Part shown: positions 26,380 through 35,575 of the stretch, one piece after another
How the letters are laid out: each line of letters starts with the position of its first letter
Position numbering within the stretch: the stretch's first letter is position 1
NCBI RefSeq assembly: GCF_000377765.1
Contig: NZ_KB898667.1
Span: 186,001-250,000 of the forward strand
Length of the DNA stretch: 64,000 bases
Reading direction: 5' to 3'
Source: Gracilibacillus lacisalsi DSM 19029
GTDB taxonomy: Bacteria > Bacillota > Bacilli > Bacillales > Amphibacillaceae
Notes under the pieces: generated by a model
The model's database searches: none
What the model saw: only the letters and a program-made list of their open reading frames with translations
Told to the model about the DNA's origin: nothing
Program-made: the position numbers and the translations under genes

Positions 26380-27048
26380 TTATCTTTTATCTATCGCTTT
26401 GGATAGTAAATCCCCAATGAATTGAAAAATGAATACTATAATGATAATTAAAATCGTACAAGCTAACACGACATCAAAATCTCGTCGCTGGAAGCCTTGT
26501 AAATAAGCTAAATTTCCAAGTCCGCCTGCTCCAATAACACCAGCCATTGCTGTATAACCTATTAAGGCAATAGCCGTAACAGTTAAACCGGATATTAGTG
26601 CTGGCATTGATTCAGGTAATAACACTTTAAAAATAATCGTGTGTATTCTAGCTCCCATTGCTTTAGAAGCTTCCACAACACCTTTATCTACTTCCTTTAA
26701 CCCAATTTCAACTAACCGGGCATAGAATGGTGCTGCCCCAACGATTAAAGCCGGTAACGCAGCTTTCCATCCTCTGATCGTCCCAATTAAGAAGTCGGTA
26801 AAAGGGAAAAGTAATAGAATCAATATGATAAAAGGAATGGCACGAAAGACGTTTACCACTGTTGCAGTAATAAAATTAACGAAACGATTTTCCCATAAGT
26901 TTCCTGAATCAGTTAGAAATAGTAATAACCCTAGTAAAATACCAAAAATTAAAGTACCGAGTATTGCAATACTTGTCATGTAAAATGTTTCTAATGTAGC
27001 TATCCATAAATCTTCTGCTATTACATTCGGAAATAGTTCCTCAAGCAT
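26380..27048 (-). CDS. metP: Methionine ABC transporter permease MetP
   Basis: 222-residue permease (MetI-type) with five membrane segments. The cytoplasmic coupling loop with the EAA-type motif VVEASKAMGARIHTIIFKVL lies at about residues 122-141. Its first codons overlap the end of metN by eight bases, so translation is coupled. It pairs with MetN and MetQ for high-affinity methionine uptake. Confidence 0.94.
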   Translation of the reverse strand: MLEELFPNVIAEDLWIATLETFYMTSIAILGTLIFGILLGLLLFLTDSGNLWENRFVNFITATVVNVFRAIPFIILILLLFPFTDFLIGTIRGWKAALPALIVGAAPFYARLVEIGLKEVDKGVVEASKAMGARIHTIIFKVLLPESMPALISGLTVTAIALIGYTAMAGVIGAGGLGNLAYLQGFQRRDFDVVLACTILIIIIVFIFQFIGDLLSKAIDKR

Positions 27049-28066
27049 CCTTTAACACCTCAACTTCCACACCGGTGTTTTCCATAAATTCAATTGTTTT
27101 TTGTAAGAGTTCTTTTTCACCGTTTATTTCAATAAATAAAGTACCGTAAGCACCTTCTTGAGTCGGTGCAATGGAACCTTGCAGTATGTTAATTTCTACA
27201 TCAAATGTTTTAGCAACCTCACTAATAAGGGCCCGCTTAGCACTTTTTCCAATAAAATGAAGTTTAACTACTTCACTATCCTCACGGTCATTGATAAACT
27301 CCGCTAACTTGTCTCTTTCATGCTCAAGCGGATTAAGCTGCTGAACAAATCGTTTAGTTGTTTTGGATTGTGGTTTGACAAAAACATCCAATACATCGCC
27401 TGTCTCGACCACTTTTCCATTTTCCATCACGGCAACGCGATGACAGATCTTCTGGATGACATGCATTTCGTGTGTAATCAAAATGATAGTCAGACCCAAT
27501 TTTTTGTTAATGGAAACTAACAAGTCTAATATATCATCCGTTGTTTCCGGATCAAGTGCTGAAGTAGCTTCGTCACATAATAATACTTCAGGGTCATTCG
27601 CCAGTGCTCGTGCTATGCCAACACGTTGCTTTTGACCACCACTTAATTGGGAAGGATAGGCATTTTCCTTTCCAGAAAGCCCAACAAGATTAATCAGTTC
27701 CAGTACTTTTTCTTTTCGTTTTTCTTTTGGAACACCGGCAATTTCCAATGGAAAAGCGATGTTTTCCAAAACAGTACGAGACCATAATAGGTTAAAATGT
27801 TGGAATATCATGCCGATTTTTTGGCGTTTTTTCCGCAACTGATTCCCCGGCATTTTTGTGATATCCTTATCTTGGATGACAACTGAACCGTCTGTTGGCT
27901 CTTCTAAGCGATTGATTAAGCGGACGAAGGTACTTTTACCTGCACCACTATAACCAATAACACCAAAGATTTCGCCTTGTTCTATATTAAGTGAAACATT
28001 ATCGACAGCTTGAACTTGTTGTTTCTTAGTCTGGTAAAGTTTCGATAAGTTTTTTATCTGAATCAT
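27041..28066 (-). CDS. metN: Methionine import ATP-binding protein MetN
   Basis: 341-residue ABC ATPase. Walker A GYSGAGKST (about 37-45), signature QLSGGQKQRVGIARAL, Walker B VLLCDEATSALDP and switch TILITHEMHV are all present. The C-terminal 75 residues form the NIL/ACT-like domain that senses internal methionine and shuts the transporter. It is the first gene of the operon, directly downstream of the SAM-I riboswitch and its terminator. Confidence 0.96.
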   Translation of the reverse strand: MIQIKNLSKLYQTKKQQVQAVDNVSLNIEQGEIFGVIGYSGAGKSTFVRLINRLEEPTDGSVVIQDKDITKMPGNQLRKKRQKIGMIFQHFNLLWSRTVLENIAFPLEIAGVPKEKRKEKVLELINLVGLSGKENAYPSQLSGGQKQRVGIARALANDPEVLLCDEATSALDPETTDDILDLLVSINKKLGLTIILITHEMHVIQKICHRVAVMENGKVVETGDVLDVFVKPQSKTTKRFVQQLNPLEHERDKLAEFINDREDSEVVKLHFIGKSAKRALISEVAKTFDVEINILQGSIAPTQEGAYGTLFIEINGEKELLQKTIEFMENTGVEVEVLKDA

Positions 28067-28102
28067 TCTTTCACTCTCCTTTGTTTATTGCGTCATAAAC
28101 AC

Positions 28103-28140
28103 AATAAAAAACCTTTCTGCACTAAGAGGACAGAAAGGGT
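28103..28140 (-). terminator. Riboswitch-controlled intrinsic terminator
   Basis: On the minus strand ACCCTTTCTG and CAGAAAGGT form a stem around TCCTCTTAGTG, followed by TTTTTTATT. The loop-side GTCCTCTTA can pair with the AAGAGGAC just after the aptamer closing stem, which gives the expected anti-terminator alternative. Confidence 0.85.
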
Positions 28141-28154
28141 AATAATTCGTTGTC

Positions 28155-28261
28155 CTCTTATCTTTCAAAGCATAACGCTTTGATGGAATTAGCACCTATC
28201 AGTATAAACTGACGGTTGCCGGGTTTCATAGGGCCATTCCCTCCACCACTCTTGATAAGAG
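28155..28261 (-). ncRNA. SAM-I riboswitch (S-box) aptamer of metNPQ
   Basis: Minus-strand RNA with the S-box landmarks: closing stem CTCTTATC with GATAAGAG, AGAGTGGTGGAGGGAATGGC, CCTATGAAACCCGGCAACC, then AGGTGCTAATTCCATC. When S-adenosylmethionine binds, the aptamer stabilises its closing stem and the downstream terminator forms, switching off the methionine importer. Core elements and order match the family throughout. Confidence 0.95.
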
Positions 28262-28286
28262 CTTTCATATACAATTCATAACCAAT

Positions 28287-28315
28287 ATAATATCATCATG
28301 GATGAAAATCGTCAA
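28287..28315 (-). promoter_or_regulatory. Promoter of the metNPQ riboswitch transcript
   Basis: On the minus strand TTGACG (28315-28310) and TATTAT (28292-28287) are 17 bases apart, and the transcript would start some 20 bases before the riboswitch aptamer. Confidence 0.75.
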
Positions 28316-28418
28316 TTCTTTTTGAAAAAGTAAAACTATTCAGAAAATTGGAGAGAAGGATAGTTTGTGAGTGCAAGAAATAGATAGGGAGAGCATCGAG
28401 TGTGCATGCATTATGGTT

Positions 28419-29096
28419 CTAATATCGAAATTCAGCTTCCACCTTAGCTTTTATCGCTAGTCTACCTGGTTCGATAGGGGTGGTAGGACTGTCTGTGGAA
28501 ACTCCTAAAACTACTGGTCGGCTTTCACTTTCTTCACGTCTGGAAATTTCTTTTAAAGAATACGGAATAGAACTAATGCTAACGCCTAACTCCTGCGCAA
28601 TAATGCTAGCTTTTATCTGCGTATTTTCCACCGCTTTTTGGAGCGCTTCTTGGTAATATCGACCTTGATTTGCAACCGTTAATTGTATGTTGCGGACAGT
28701 ATTTGCACCGTAATCAACGGCTGTATCAATAATGTGTCCAACTTTGTCAATTGGTTCGATAATAACCTCTAACAAATTGGTTACACGATAACCTCTAAAA
28801 ATTTGAACGCCTTCATCATAGTCATACTGAATATCCATCCGGTAATCATGAGTCTTGATATGATGACGGGGGATATTCTCTTGAAGCAGTGCTTGAATAA
28901 TGTTGGTGGTAGACTCAGCATTCTCGCGTTGTGCTTTTTGGAGATTAGAATCTTCTGTTATAACACCAAGGGTAACTACGGCTTGATTTGGTTCAACTGA
29001 CACCGTACCATCCCCTGTTACTAGTATCGAATTATCGGTCTGTCGTACTTGTGAATGAGACCTTATATTTGGATTAGCATAATACATTGTTTTCAC
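28419..29096 (-). CDS. SIMPL-domain (DUF541) protein
   Basis: 225 residues with the SIMPL/DUF541 fold: SILVTGDGTVSVEPNQAVVT (about 23-42), the QKAQRENAESTTNIIQALL helix, YRVTNLLEVIIEPIDKVGHI and AVDYGANTVRNIQLTV. Relatives are often secreted, but this one lacks a signal peptide and so should be cytoplasmic, as in several other bacilli. Molecular role unknown. It stands alone between the riboswitch promoter and the UPF0210 operon. Confidence 0.85.
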   Translation of the reverse strand: MKTMYYANPNIRSHSQVRQTDNSILVTGDGTVSVEPNQAVVTLGVITEDSNLQKAQRENAESTTNIIQALLQENIPRHHIKTHDYRMDIQYDYDEGVQIFRGYRVTNLLEVIIEPIDKVGHIIDTAVDYGANTVRNIQLTVANQGRYYQEALQKAVENTQIKASIIAQELGVSISSIPYSLKEISRREESESRPVVLGVSTDSPTTPIEPGRLAIKAKVEAEFRY

Positions 29097-29182
29097 CTTT
29101 TCTTGTTTATTTTTACTTCTACTTTATTCGGTATAAGGTGAATACATGCTTTTTTGAACTAATTTGTTTGATTTTGGCTTAT

Positions 29183-29214
29183 TAAAAAAGAACCGGGAAA
29201 AATCCCGACTCTTT
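29183..29214 (-). terminator. Terminator of the ACT/UPF0210 operon
   Basis: On the minus strand GAGTCGGGA pairs with TCCCGGTTC (two G-T pairs), followed by TTTTTTAATAA, directly after the stop codon of the UPF0210 gene. Confidence 0.82.
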
Positions 29215-30575
29215 TAATTGATCAATGATTGTAATGGAGCAGGAATTCTGCCACCTCGTTGAATCAATTTTTCAGAAGAAAATTCGCTCACACCGATAAT
29301 CGGTGCGCGGCCAAGCAGTCCACCAAACTCTACGGTTTCTCCTTCTTTTTTGCCGATTACAGGTATGACCCGTACAGCGGTCGTTTTCTTATTAATCATA
29401 CCAATCGCCGCTTCATCTGCAATAATGGCGGATAAAGTCTCGGGACTGGCATTTCCTTCTAATGCGATCATATCTAATCCAACTGAGCAGACACATGTCA
29501 TTGCCTCTAATTTGGAAAGGTTTAGTGCTCCTTCTTCAATTCCGCGGATCATGCCGTTATCTTCACTAACTGGAATAAAAGCACCACTCAACCCGCCAAC
29601 ATAGGAACTAGCCATTGCACCACCTTTTTTAACAGCATCATTCATCAATGCTAAGGCTGCAATCGTACCGTGTGTTCCGACACGTTCCAATCCAATTTCT
29701 TCTAAAATTTCCGCAACACTATCATTCATTGCGTTAGTAGGTGCTAAGGAAAGGTCCATAATTCCAAAAGGAACATTTAAGCGTTCCGCGACAACACGTC
29801 CGATTATTTCGCCAGCTCTCGTTATTTTAAAAGCTGTCTTCTTAATCACGTCGGAGACTTCACCTAAATCAGCATCTGGGTAACGTTTTAAGGCATGAAG
29901 GACAACACCAGGTCCACTTACCCCAACGCTTAGGACTGCTTCTCCTTCACCAGCACCATGAAAAGCTCCTGCCATAAATGGATTATCCTCAACAGGATTA
30001 CAGAAGACGACTAGTTTAGCGCAACCGATACTATTGTTATCTTGCGTGAATTTAGCTGTGTCGTGAATGATCTGTCCCATTTGGCCGACGGCATCCATAT
30101 TAATGCCTGTTCTAGTTGTTGCAACAGAGATTGAAGAACAAACGCGCTCCGTTTTACTTAGTGCCTCGGGTAAAGCATCAAGTAGTATTTGATCTCCTTT
30201 AGAAATGCCTTTATGTACGAGTGCTGAAAAGCCACCAATAAAGTCTACATCTAAAGTTTGTGCTGCTTTGTCCAACGTTTCGGCAAGCTCAATGGCTTGT
30301 TCTTTTGTTGCGTTCCCTAACAATTCAGCAGCAGGGGAAATCGCGATTCGCTTATTAATAATCGGAACACCATATTCTTTTGCTACTTGATTCGCAGTTG
30401 TTTGTAAGTCTTTCGCATAACTAGTGATCTTTTCGTACACTTTTTGTTTTACTTTTTCAAAATCATGATCAGCACAATCACGTAAGCTGATTCCCATTGT
30501 TACCGTACGAATATCAAGGTGTTCCATTTCTACCATACGTATTGTTTCTTGAATTTCGGTAAAAGCTATTGGCAT
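29214..30575 (-). CDS. UPF0210 (PFL-like, DUF711) protein
   Basis: 453 residues of the UPF0210 family, distantly related in fold to pyruvate formate-lyase-type barrels but without a glycyl-radical loop visible here. Conserved blocks include [70 protein letters not shown] and [20 protein letters not shown]. Biochemical function is not established. It lies 13 bp downstream of the ACT-domain gene, a pairing conserved across many Firmicutes, which suggests ligand-regulated activity. Confidence 0.92.
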   Translation of the reverse strand: MPIAFTEIQETIRMVEMEHLDIRTVTMGISLRDCADHDFEKVKQKVYEKITSYAKDLQTTANQVAKEYGVPIINKRIAISPAAELLGNATKEQAIELAETLDKAAQTLDVDFIGGFSALVHKGISKGDQILLDALPEALSKTERVCSSISVATTRTGINMDAVGQMGQIIHDTAKFTQDNNSIGCAKLVVFCNPVEDNPFMAGAFHGAGEGEAVLSVGVSGPGVVLHALKRYPDADLGEVSDVIKKTAFKITRAGEIIGRVVAERLNVPFGIMDLSLAPTNAMNDSVAEILEEIGLERVGTHGTIAALALMNDAVKKGGAMASSYVGGLSGAFIPVSEDNGMIRGIEEGALNLSKLEAMTCVCSVGLDMIALEGNASPETLSAIIADEAAIGMINKKTTAVRVIPVIGKKEGETVEFGGLLGRAPIIGVSEFSSEKLIQRGGRIPAPLQSLIN

Positions 30576-30588
30576 CTGTTACCCTCCT

Positions 30589-30861
30589 TTAGACACGATG
30601 CATTGCTTGAAAAACATCTTCTAGTTGAATATTTATTTTTAAACCTAATGCTTGTTCAACAGGCTTGAATTTTTCCTGTAACGTTTCAAGATTACTGGGA
30701 TCATTGATTTCAATTAACATGATCATCGTAAAAAAGCCTTCTAAAATCGTCTGACTAATATCTAAAATATTGATATTATTATCTGATATTACAGTGGTTA
30801 CTTTGGCAATAATCCCTACCTGATCTTTGCCAACTACACTGACAACTGCTCGTTTTTGCAT
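30589..30861 (-). CDS. ACT-domain protein (UPF0237 family)
   Basis: 90 residues consisting almost entirely of one ACT domain: RAVVSVVGKDQVGIIAKVTT, then NINILDISQTILEGFFTMIM. ACT domains bind amino acids or similar ligands and form dimers. It is the first gene of a two-gene unit with the UPF0210 protein, which it probably senses for or regulates. Ligand unknown. Confidence 0.93.
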   Translation of the reverse strand: MQKRAVVSVVGKDQVGIIAKVTTVISDNNINILDISQTILEGFFTMIMLIEINDPSNLETLQEKFKPVEQALGLKINIQLEDVFQAMHRV

Positions 30862-30976
30862 TTATGTCACCTCATTTTTTATTGTTATACTTTATTATAC
30901 CCAAAGCATCCTTTTTTGCTAAATTATACAGCATCGCATAAAATAAAAGGGAATGCATGATGAGAGGAGCTTACAT

Positions 30977-31708
30977 ATGAAAAAGGATATACAACTGATT
31001 GCTCTAGACATGGACGGAACATTGTTAGGCAATGACCATCGAGTCTCGGAAACGAATAAAGAAGCCATTAAAAAAGCACGAGAAAAAGGTGTAGAAGTGA
31101 TTATTTCTACAGGAAGACATTATCAAACAAGCTCTAATATTGCAAAAGAATTGGATATCCATTATTTGATCACGGTAAATGGCAGTGAAATCTGGACCAT
31201 GTCTGGAGAATTGATTGCTCGTCAAACGCTTGATGCACGGGTGATTGAGAAGCTTGTAGCATTAAAAGAAGAACATCAAACATGGGCATGGCTTTCTTCA
31301 ACAGATCAAATATGGCGTGGTGAAGTACCAGAGGATATTTTAGCACATGAGTGGTTAAAATTTGGATTTGATACAAAAGATCCGGAAACAAAAGGGAAGA
31401 TCATGGAGACCATTGAAAGCTGGGAAGAAATTGAGTTGAGTAATTCTAGTCCGACAAATATTGAAGTGAATGCGGTTGGTGTCAATAAAGCAGCAGCAAT
31501 CGAAATCGTATGTGAGCGGTTAGGCATTAATATGTCCCAAGTAATGGCGATGGGTGACAGTTTGAATGATATAAAAATGATCGAACAAGCAGGATTAGGA
31601 ATTGCCATGGGAAATGCTCAAGAGGAAGTTAAAAAAGTGGCAGACTCAGAAACGACAGCAAACGATCAAGATGGTGTAGCAAGAGCTATTGAGAAATGGG
31701 TACTGTAA
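30977..31708 (+). CDS. Cof-type HAD-IIB phosphatase
   Basis: 243-residue haloacid dehalogenase-type hydrolase. Motif I ALDMDGTLLG (nucleophile Asp near residue 10), motif II STGRHYQ, a cap domain in the middle, the conserved lysine in VNKAAAIEIVCERLGI and motif IV MAMGDSLNDIKMIEQAGLGI. These cytoplasmic enzymes dephosphorylate sugar phosphates or flavin precursors; the substrate cannot be read from the sequence. ATG at 30977 follows GAGAGGAGC; an ATG at 30953 lacks a ribosome site. Confidence 0.9.
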   Translation: MKKDIQLIALDMDGTLLGNDHRVSETNKEAIKKAREKGVEVIISTGRHYQTSSNIAKELDIHYLITVNGSEIWTMSGELIARQTLDARVIEKLVALKEEHQTWAWLSSTDQIWRGEVPEDILAHEWLKFGFDTKDPETKGKIMETIESWEEIELSNSSPTNIEVNAVGVNKAAAIEIVCERLGINMSQVMAMGDSLNDIKMIEQAGLGIAMGNAQEEVKKVADSETTANDQDGVARAIEKWVL

Positions 31709-31878
31709 CTCTAATGTATAAATTTTCAGAAAATTAATAGTTAACACTTGCAGAGGGTGTATCAATATAATAACTTATTATATGGAGTGAATTTTTCAGA
31801 TCACTACAGTAATATTCGATTTCGTGCTAAAATAGACAATGGAATAATACATAGTGAAAAAAAGGAGCGAATAAGAGA

Positions 31879-33300
31879 ATGGCGAAACAACAATTTGGTG
31901 TGATAGGTCTTGCTGTTATGGGTAAAAACCTTGCGCTTAACGTGGAAAGCAGAGGATACTCTGTAGCAGTATTTAATAGAACTTATCAAAAAACAGAAGA
32001 ATTTTTAAATAATGAAGCAAAAGGTAAAAATTTTGTTGGAGCAGAAACGATCGAGGAATTCGTTGAGTCATTAGAAAAACCTCGTAAAATCATGTTGATG
32101 GTCAAAGCTGGTCCTGCAACAGATGCAACGATTGCTTCCTTAAAACCACTTCTAGATGAAGGAGATATCTTAATCGACGGTGGTAACACATTCTTTAAAG
32201 ATACGATGCGTCGTAACGCAGAATTAGACGAATCTGGTATCCACTTCATCGGAACTGGTGTATCTGGTGGGGAAGAAGGAGCACTTAAAGGACCTTCTAT
32301 TATGCCAGGTGGACAAAAAGAAGCTTATGATAAAGTAGCGCCTATCTTTGAAGCAATTTCTGCAAAAGTTAACGGCGACCCTTGTGTTACATACATCGGA
32401 CCAAACGGTGCTGGTCACTATGTCAAAATGGTACACAACGGTATCGAGTATGGCGATATGCAGTTAATCTGTGAAGCATATTTCATTATGAAACACGTAC
32501 TTGGACTTAGTGCAGAGGAGCTTCATGAAGTATTTGGCGAATGGAACAAAGGAGAATTAGACAGTTACCTAATCGAAATTACCACAGATATCTTCAAGAA
32601 GAAAGATAAAGAAACAGGTAAACCAATGGTTGATGTGATCCTTGATACAGCAGGTCAAAAAGGTACAGGTAAATGGACAAGCCAAAGCTCCCTAGACTTA
32701 GGTGTACCTTTACCGGTTATCACGGAATCTGTGTTTGCACGTTTCATCTCTGCCATGAAAGAAGAGCGTGTAGCAGCAAGCAAAGTACTACAAGGACCAT
32801 CTGCTGGGGACAAGCCATATGAAGGTGATAAAGACGAGCTTATCGAAGCTATCCGTAAAGCACTTTATATGAGTAAAATTGTTTCTTATGCACAAGGTTT
32901 CGCGCAAATGCGTGCAGCTTCTGAAGAAAATGACTGGAACTTGCGCTATGGTGACATCTCTATGATCTTCCGTGGTGGATGTATCATTCGTGCACAATTC
33001 CTTCAAAAAATTAAAGAAGCATATGATCGTGATCCAGGACTTGCGAACTTACTACTTGATCCGTATTTCAAAGAGATCGTGGAAAGCTATCAAACATCAC
33101 TACGTAAAGTACTTTCTATCGCAATGGAACGCGGTATTCCAGTACCAGGCTTTGCAAGTGCATTAGCTTACTATGACAGCTACCGTACAGAAACATTGCC
33201 AGCAAACTTACTACAAGCACAACGTGACTACTTTGGTGCTCATACGTATCAACGTAACGACAAAGAAGGCGTGTTCCATACAGAGTGGTTAGAAGATTAA
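31879..33300 (+). CDS. gnd: 6-phosphogluconate dehydrogenase, decarboxylating
   Basis: 473 residues. Oxidises 6-phosphogluconate to ribulose 5-phosphate plus CO2 with NADP, in the oxidative pentose phosphate pathway. Nucleotide site [17 protein letters not shown] (about 10-26), substrate block [20 protein letters not shown], catalytic [18 protein letters not shown] and the signature [15 protein letters not shown] near residue 253. The end matches the family (HTEWLED-like). zwf, the preceding enzyme of the pathway, is 4 kb downstream on the other strand. Ribosome site AAAAAAGGAGCG. Confidence 0.97.
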   Translation: MAKQQFGVIGLAVMGKNLALNVESRGYSVAVFNRTYQKTEEFLNNEAKGKNFVGAETIEEFVESLEKPRKIMLMVKAGPATDATIASLKPLLDEGDILIDGGNTFFKDTMRRNAELDESGIHFIGTGVSGGEEGALKGPSIMPGGQKEAYDKVAPIFEAISAKVNGDPCVTYIGPNGAGHYVKMVHNGIEYGDMQLICEAYFIMKHVLGLSAEELHEVFGEWNKGELDSYLIEITTDIFKKKDKETGKPMVDVILDTAGQKGTGKWTSQSSLDLGVPLPVITESVFARFISAMKEERVAASKVLQGPSAGDKPYEGDKDELIEAIRKALYMSKIVSYAQGFAQMRAASEENDWNLRYGDISMIFRGGCIIRAQFLQKIKEAYDRDPGLANLLLDPYFKEIVESYQTSLRKVLSIAMERGIPVPGFASALAYYDSYRTETLPANLLQAQRDYFGAHTYQRNDKEGVFHTEWLED

Positions 33301-33307
33301 TATTGAG

Positions 33308-33339
33308 AAAACCTCTTGCTTAAAAGCAAGAGGTTTTTC
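33308..33339 (+). terminator. Terminator of gnd
   Basis: AACCTCTTGCTT and AAGCAAGAGGTT pair perfectly across a two-base gap and are followed by TTTTCTT. Confidence 0.88.
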
Positions 33340-33427
33340 TTAAAAGGTAAGAAAGTATATAATCAGCTCGATGACCGTGTTTAACGAAGTAGTTATTTTG
33401 ACATATTTTTTGGTGGTTGAAAACGCT

Positions 33428-33550
33428 CCGACTAATTACTTAGCTTTGCGCGGGCACGGCCTCAACTAACTTTGCAAAGAAAAACACTTTGCAAAGTGGA
33501 TTTTCGGCTCGCGCTATTCCCGCAGGAGTCTAAGTAATTAGTCTCCGCTA
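33428..33550 (+). repeat. Hairpin module B, copy 1
   Basis: GACTAATTACTTAG and CTAAGTAATTAGTC form a perfect 14-bp outer stem. Inside, GCGGG pairs with CCCGC, and the tip has two CTTTGCAAAG palindromes separated by seven bases. The copy at 56884 has a single palindrome, having lost or never gained 17 bp, and its outer right arm has decayed. Confidence 0.85.
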
Positions 33551-33668
33551 TAAGAGATGCAACAACTATTGTGATAAGTAATAGGTTGCTTTTTTTACAA
33601 TGGACCGCTATCCATGAGTATAAAAGCAGCTGTGTTACTTCATGCTAGCGTTGTAGAGCCTGATAATA

Positions 33669-33797
33669 GCGTAGGCCGCCCCCTTCCACTCCTGTGGGAA
33701 TCGTTTGACCTGAAGATCCACTTTTTTGAGCGAATTTTGCTCAAAAAAGTTAGCTGAAGGACAAACCCCACGGAAAGGGAGGGGGCAGCCGGAGCGG
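33669..33797 (+). repeat. Hairpin module A, copy 2
   Basis: Loop-proximal stem CTTTTTTGAGC with GCTCAAAAAAG, GTTTGACC-type middle arms that pair imperfectly, and outer arms GCCGCCCCCTTCC with GGAGGGGGCAGC-like. Compared with copy 1, the stem base pair next to GAGC is T-A instead of C-G and the outer stem has C-G instead of A-T, so both arms changed together. Confidence 0.88.
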
Positions 33798-33883
33798 TTG
33801 TTACGCCTATTATTCATGTCAAAATAACTACTTTGGGCTTTCCTAGTTTTTCTTGTAAGATACGAAAGTATAAATTTTGCGCA

Positions 33884-34035
33884 GATGTCTAGCTCCGAGC
33901 GCCCAGAAACTAGGCGACTTCACGAATTGCCCTACGATAAGTCATCATCGGTTCGTAAACTCACCGTGATTCCTTTATCTCAGTTGATTCGTTCCATCCG
34001 CTACGTTTCTAGACGGGCGCTCTGCGCTTTTCTTA
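33884..34035 (+). repeat. Module C repeat, copy 2
   Basis: TGTCTAGCTCCGAGCGCCC to CTGCGCTTTTCTTA. The ends pair as GAGCGCCC with GGGCGCTC, and in this copy GTCTAG also pairs with CTAGAC. The final TTA is the stop codon (TAA on the minus strand) of the antiporter gene. Confidence 0.88.
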
Positions 34036-35496
34036 TCTTAATAATTTCTTCAATTGTGTCTTGTTCTTTTTAGATACTAAAATAAATAAAATATCACCTT
34101 TTTTAATGATGGTGTCACCAGTTGGGGTAACCAATTCATTATTTCTTATAATTGCACTTATTAAAGCATCTTTAGGAAAATCAATATTTACTAATTGTTC
34201 ACCTATCAAATTTACTTGATCACGCACCTCATACTCAACCATTTCTGCATTTGCTTTTCCGATCGAAATGAGTTCTAGGCTGTGCATCGGTTCCACCCGA
34301 GTGCGCCCTGATAATCCGAGTTTATCAGCAACAACTGAAATCGTTGAACCTTGGATTAAAGCGGATAGTAGTACAACGAAGAATACAACATTAAAAAATA
34401 GCTGTCCATTATCTAATTCTGCTACCATCGGGAAGGTGGCTAATACGATAGGAACCGCACCCTTTAAACCTGCCCACGATAGAAAGATTTTTTCTTTGAA
34501 ACTATAACTTTGCTTTATCGTACTGATAAAAACAGCAATAGGACGAGCCAAGAAAATTAAGATTAGGGAAATAACTAGTCCTTGCCAAATAATATCGAAT
34601 GAAAATAAATCATTTGGAAAAACAAGAAGTCCTAATATCGTAAACATCAGAATTTGCGCAATCCATGCAATCCCTTCATTAAAACGGAAAATCGAATGGC
34701 GATAAGCTATTTCTGCATTTCCAATATACACGGCTAGTACATAAACAGCTAATAGACCACTAGCCTGCATAAGGTCCGAGAGACTAAATGTTAATAATGC
34801 AAATGCCAGACCAAATACTGGGTATAATCCACTTGAATCTAGATTTATTTTATTGATGGAATAAACAGCTATAAATCCCATTAGGAGACCGATTAAAACA
34901 CCAACAAGCATTTGCCAAAAAAACGTACCGATTAGAGAAAAGTAAGATGCTTGTTCATTCGTGATCAATTCGATGAAAGATATAGTTAGGATCATTGCCA
35001 TCGGATCATTAGACCCTGACTCAGCTTCTAATGTCGATCCAATTCTTTGCTTAATATTTTGACCTTTCAGAACAGCAAAAACTGCTGCTGCATCAGTAGA
35101 ACCAACGATTGCACCAAACAAGAATCCTTCTAACCAAGTAACACCCAGAATAAATTTCGCAGCAATTGCAACTACTACTGAAGTAATTAGGACACCTAGT
35201 GTCGCTAATGAGATAGAGGGGCCAATTACTGGGCGGATATTCTTCCATTCTGTCTGGAGACCACCTTCAAATAGGATAATAACAAGTGCTAACATCCCAA
35301 TTAGTTGGGTAAGATTATAATCACTAAAGTAAATAAAGTTAAGGCCATCACTGCCAAATAGCATACCTATAGCAATGTAGAGTATTAGCACAGGTACGCC
35401 AATTCTACTGGAGAATTTAGTCGTGATAACGCCAATAATGAACAATAATCCGATCGTTAAAATAAAGTATTCTGTCGTAAATAAGTCACCTATCAT
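34033..35496 (-). CDS. Cation/proton antiporter, CPA1 type with C-terminal TrkA-C domain
   Basis: About 487 residues. Twelve or so membrane helices (about 5-385) with EGGLQTEWKNIRP, the ion-site region FGAIVGSTDAAAVFAVLKGQ and LEAESGSNDPMAMILTI (conserved ND pair), then a cytoplasmic TrkA-C domain (about 405-487). This is the NhaP2/CvrA plan, exchanging K+ or Na+ for protons under regulation by a ligand at the TrkA-C domain. Two starts compete: ATG 35502 and ATG 35496. The latter has better spacing from AAAAGGGG. The stop codon is formed by the end of repeat module C. Confidence 0.88.
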   Translation of the reverse strand: MIGDLFTTEYFILTIGLLFIIGVITTKFSSRIGVPVLILYIAIGMLFGSDGLNFIYFSDYNLTQLIGMLALVIILFEGGLQTEWKNIRPVIGPSISLATLGVLITSVVVAIAAKFILGVTWLEGFLFGAIVGSTDAAAVFAVLKGQNIKQRIGSTLEAESGSNDPMAMILTISFIELITNEQASYFSLIGTFFWQMLVGVLIGLLMGFIAVYSINKINLDSSGLYPVFGLAFALLTFSLSDLMQASGLLAVYVLAVYIGNAEIAYRHSIFRFNEGIAWIAQILMFTILGLLVFPNDLFSFDIIWQGLVISLILIFLARPIAVFISTIKQSYSFKEKIFLSWAGLKGAVPIVLATFPMVAELDNGQLFFNVVFFVVLLSALIQGSTISVVADKLGLSGRTRVEPMHSLELISIGKANAEMVEYEVRDQVNLIGEQLVNIDFPKDALISAIIRNNELVTPTGDTIIKKGDILFILVSKKNKTQLKKLLR

Positions 35497-35575
35497 CGGC
35501 ATTTCCCCTTTTCGTTTATCACAATGTAATTGTCTGTAAGACCACACACAACAGCAATGTAATCATAGTCTTATT

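Larger units (their letters stand above)
33345..34035 (+). repeat. Composite mosaic repeat, copy 1 (modules B, A and C)
   Basis: About 690 bp closely matching 56803-57479 end to end, including the left edge AAGGTAAGAAAGTATATAAT and the right edge CTTTTCTTA. It holds hairpin module B, an AT-rich link, hairpin module A and module C. It fills the whole space between the gnd terminator and the stop codon of the antiporter gene on the other strand, and that stop codon lies inside its last bases. No gene is seen in it; a short open frame across module C is considered spurious. Confidence 0.9.

Noticed and set aside
33885-34073. Recurrent open frame over module C (also at 8780 and 57328)
   Set aside because: Most differences between copies would change amino acids, no ribosome site precedes the ATG, and the sequence is better explained by base-paired structure.
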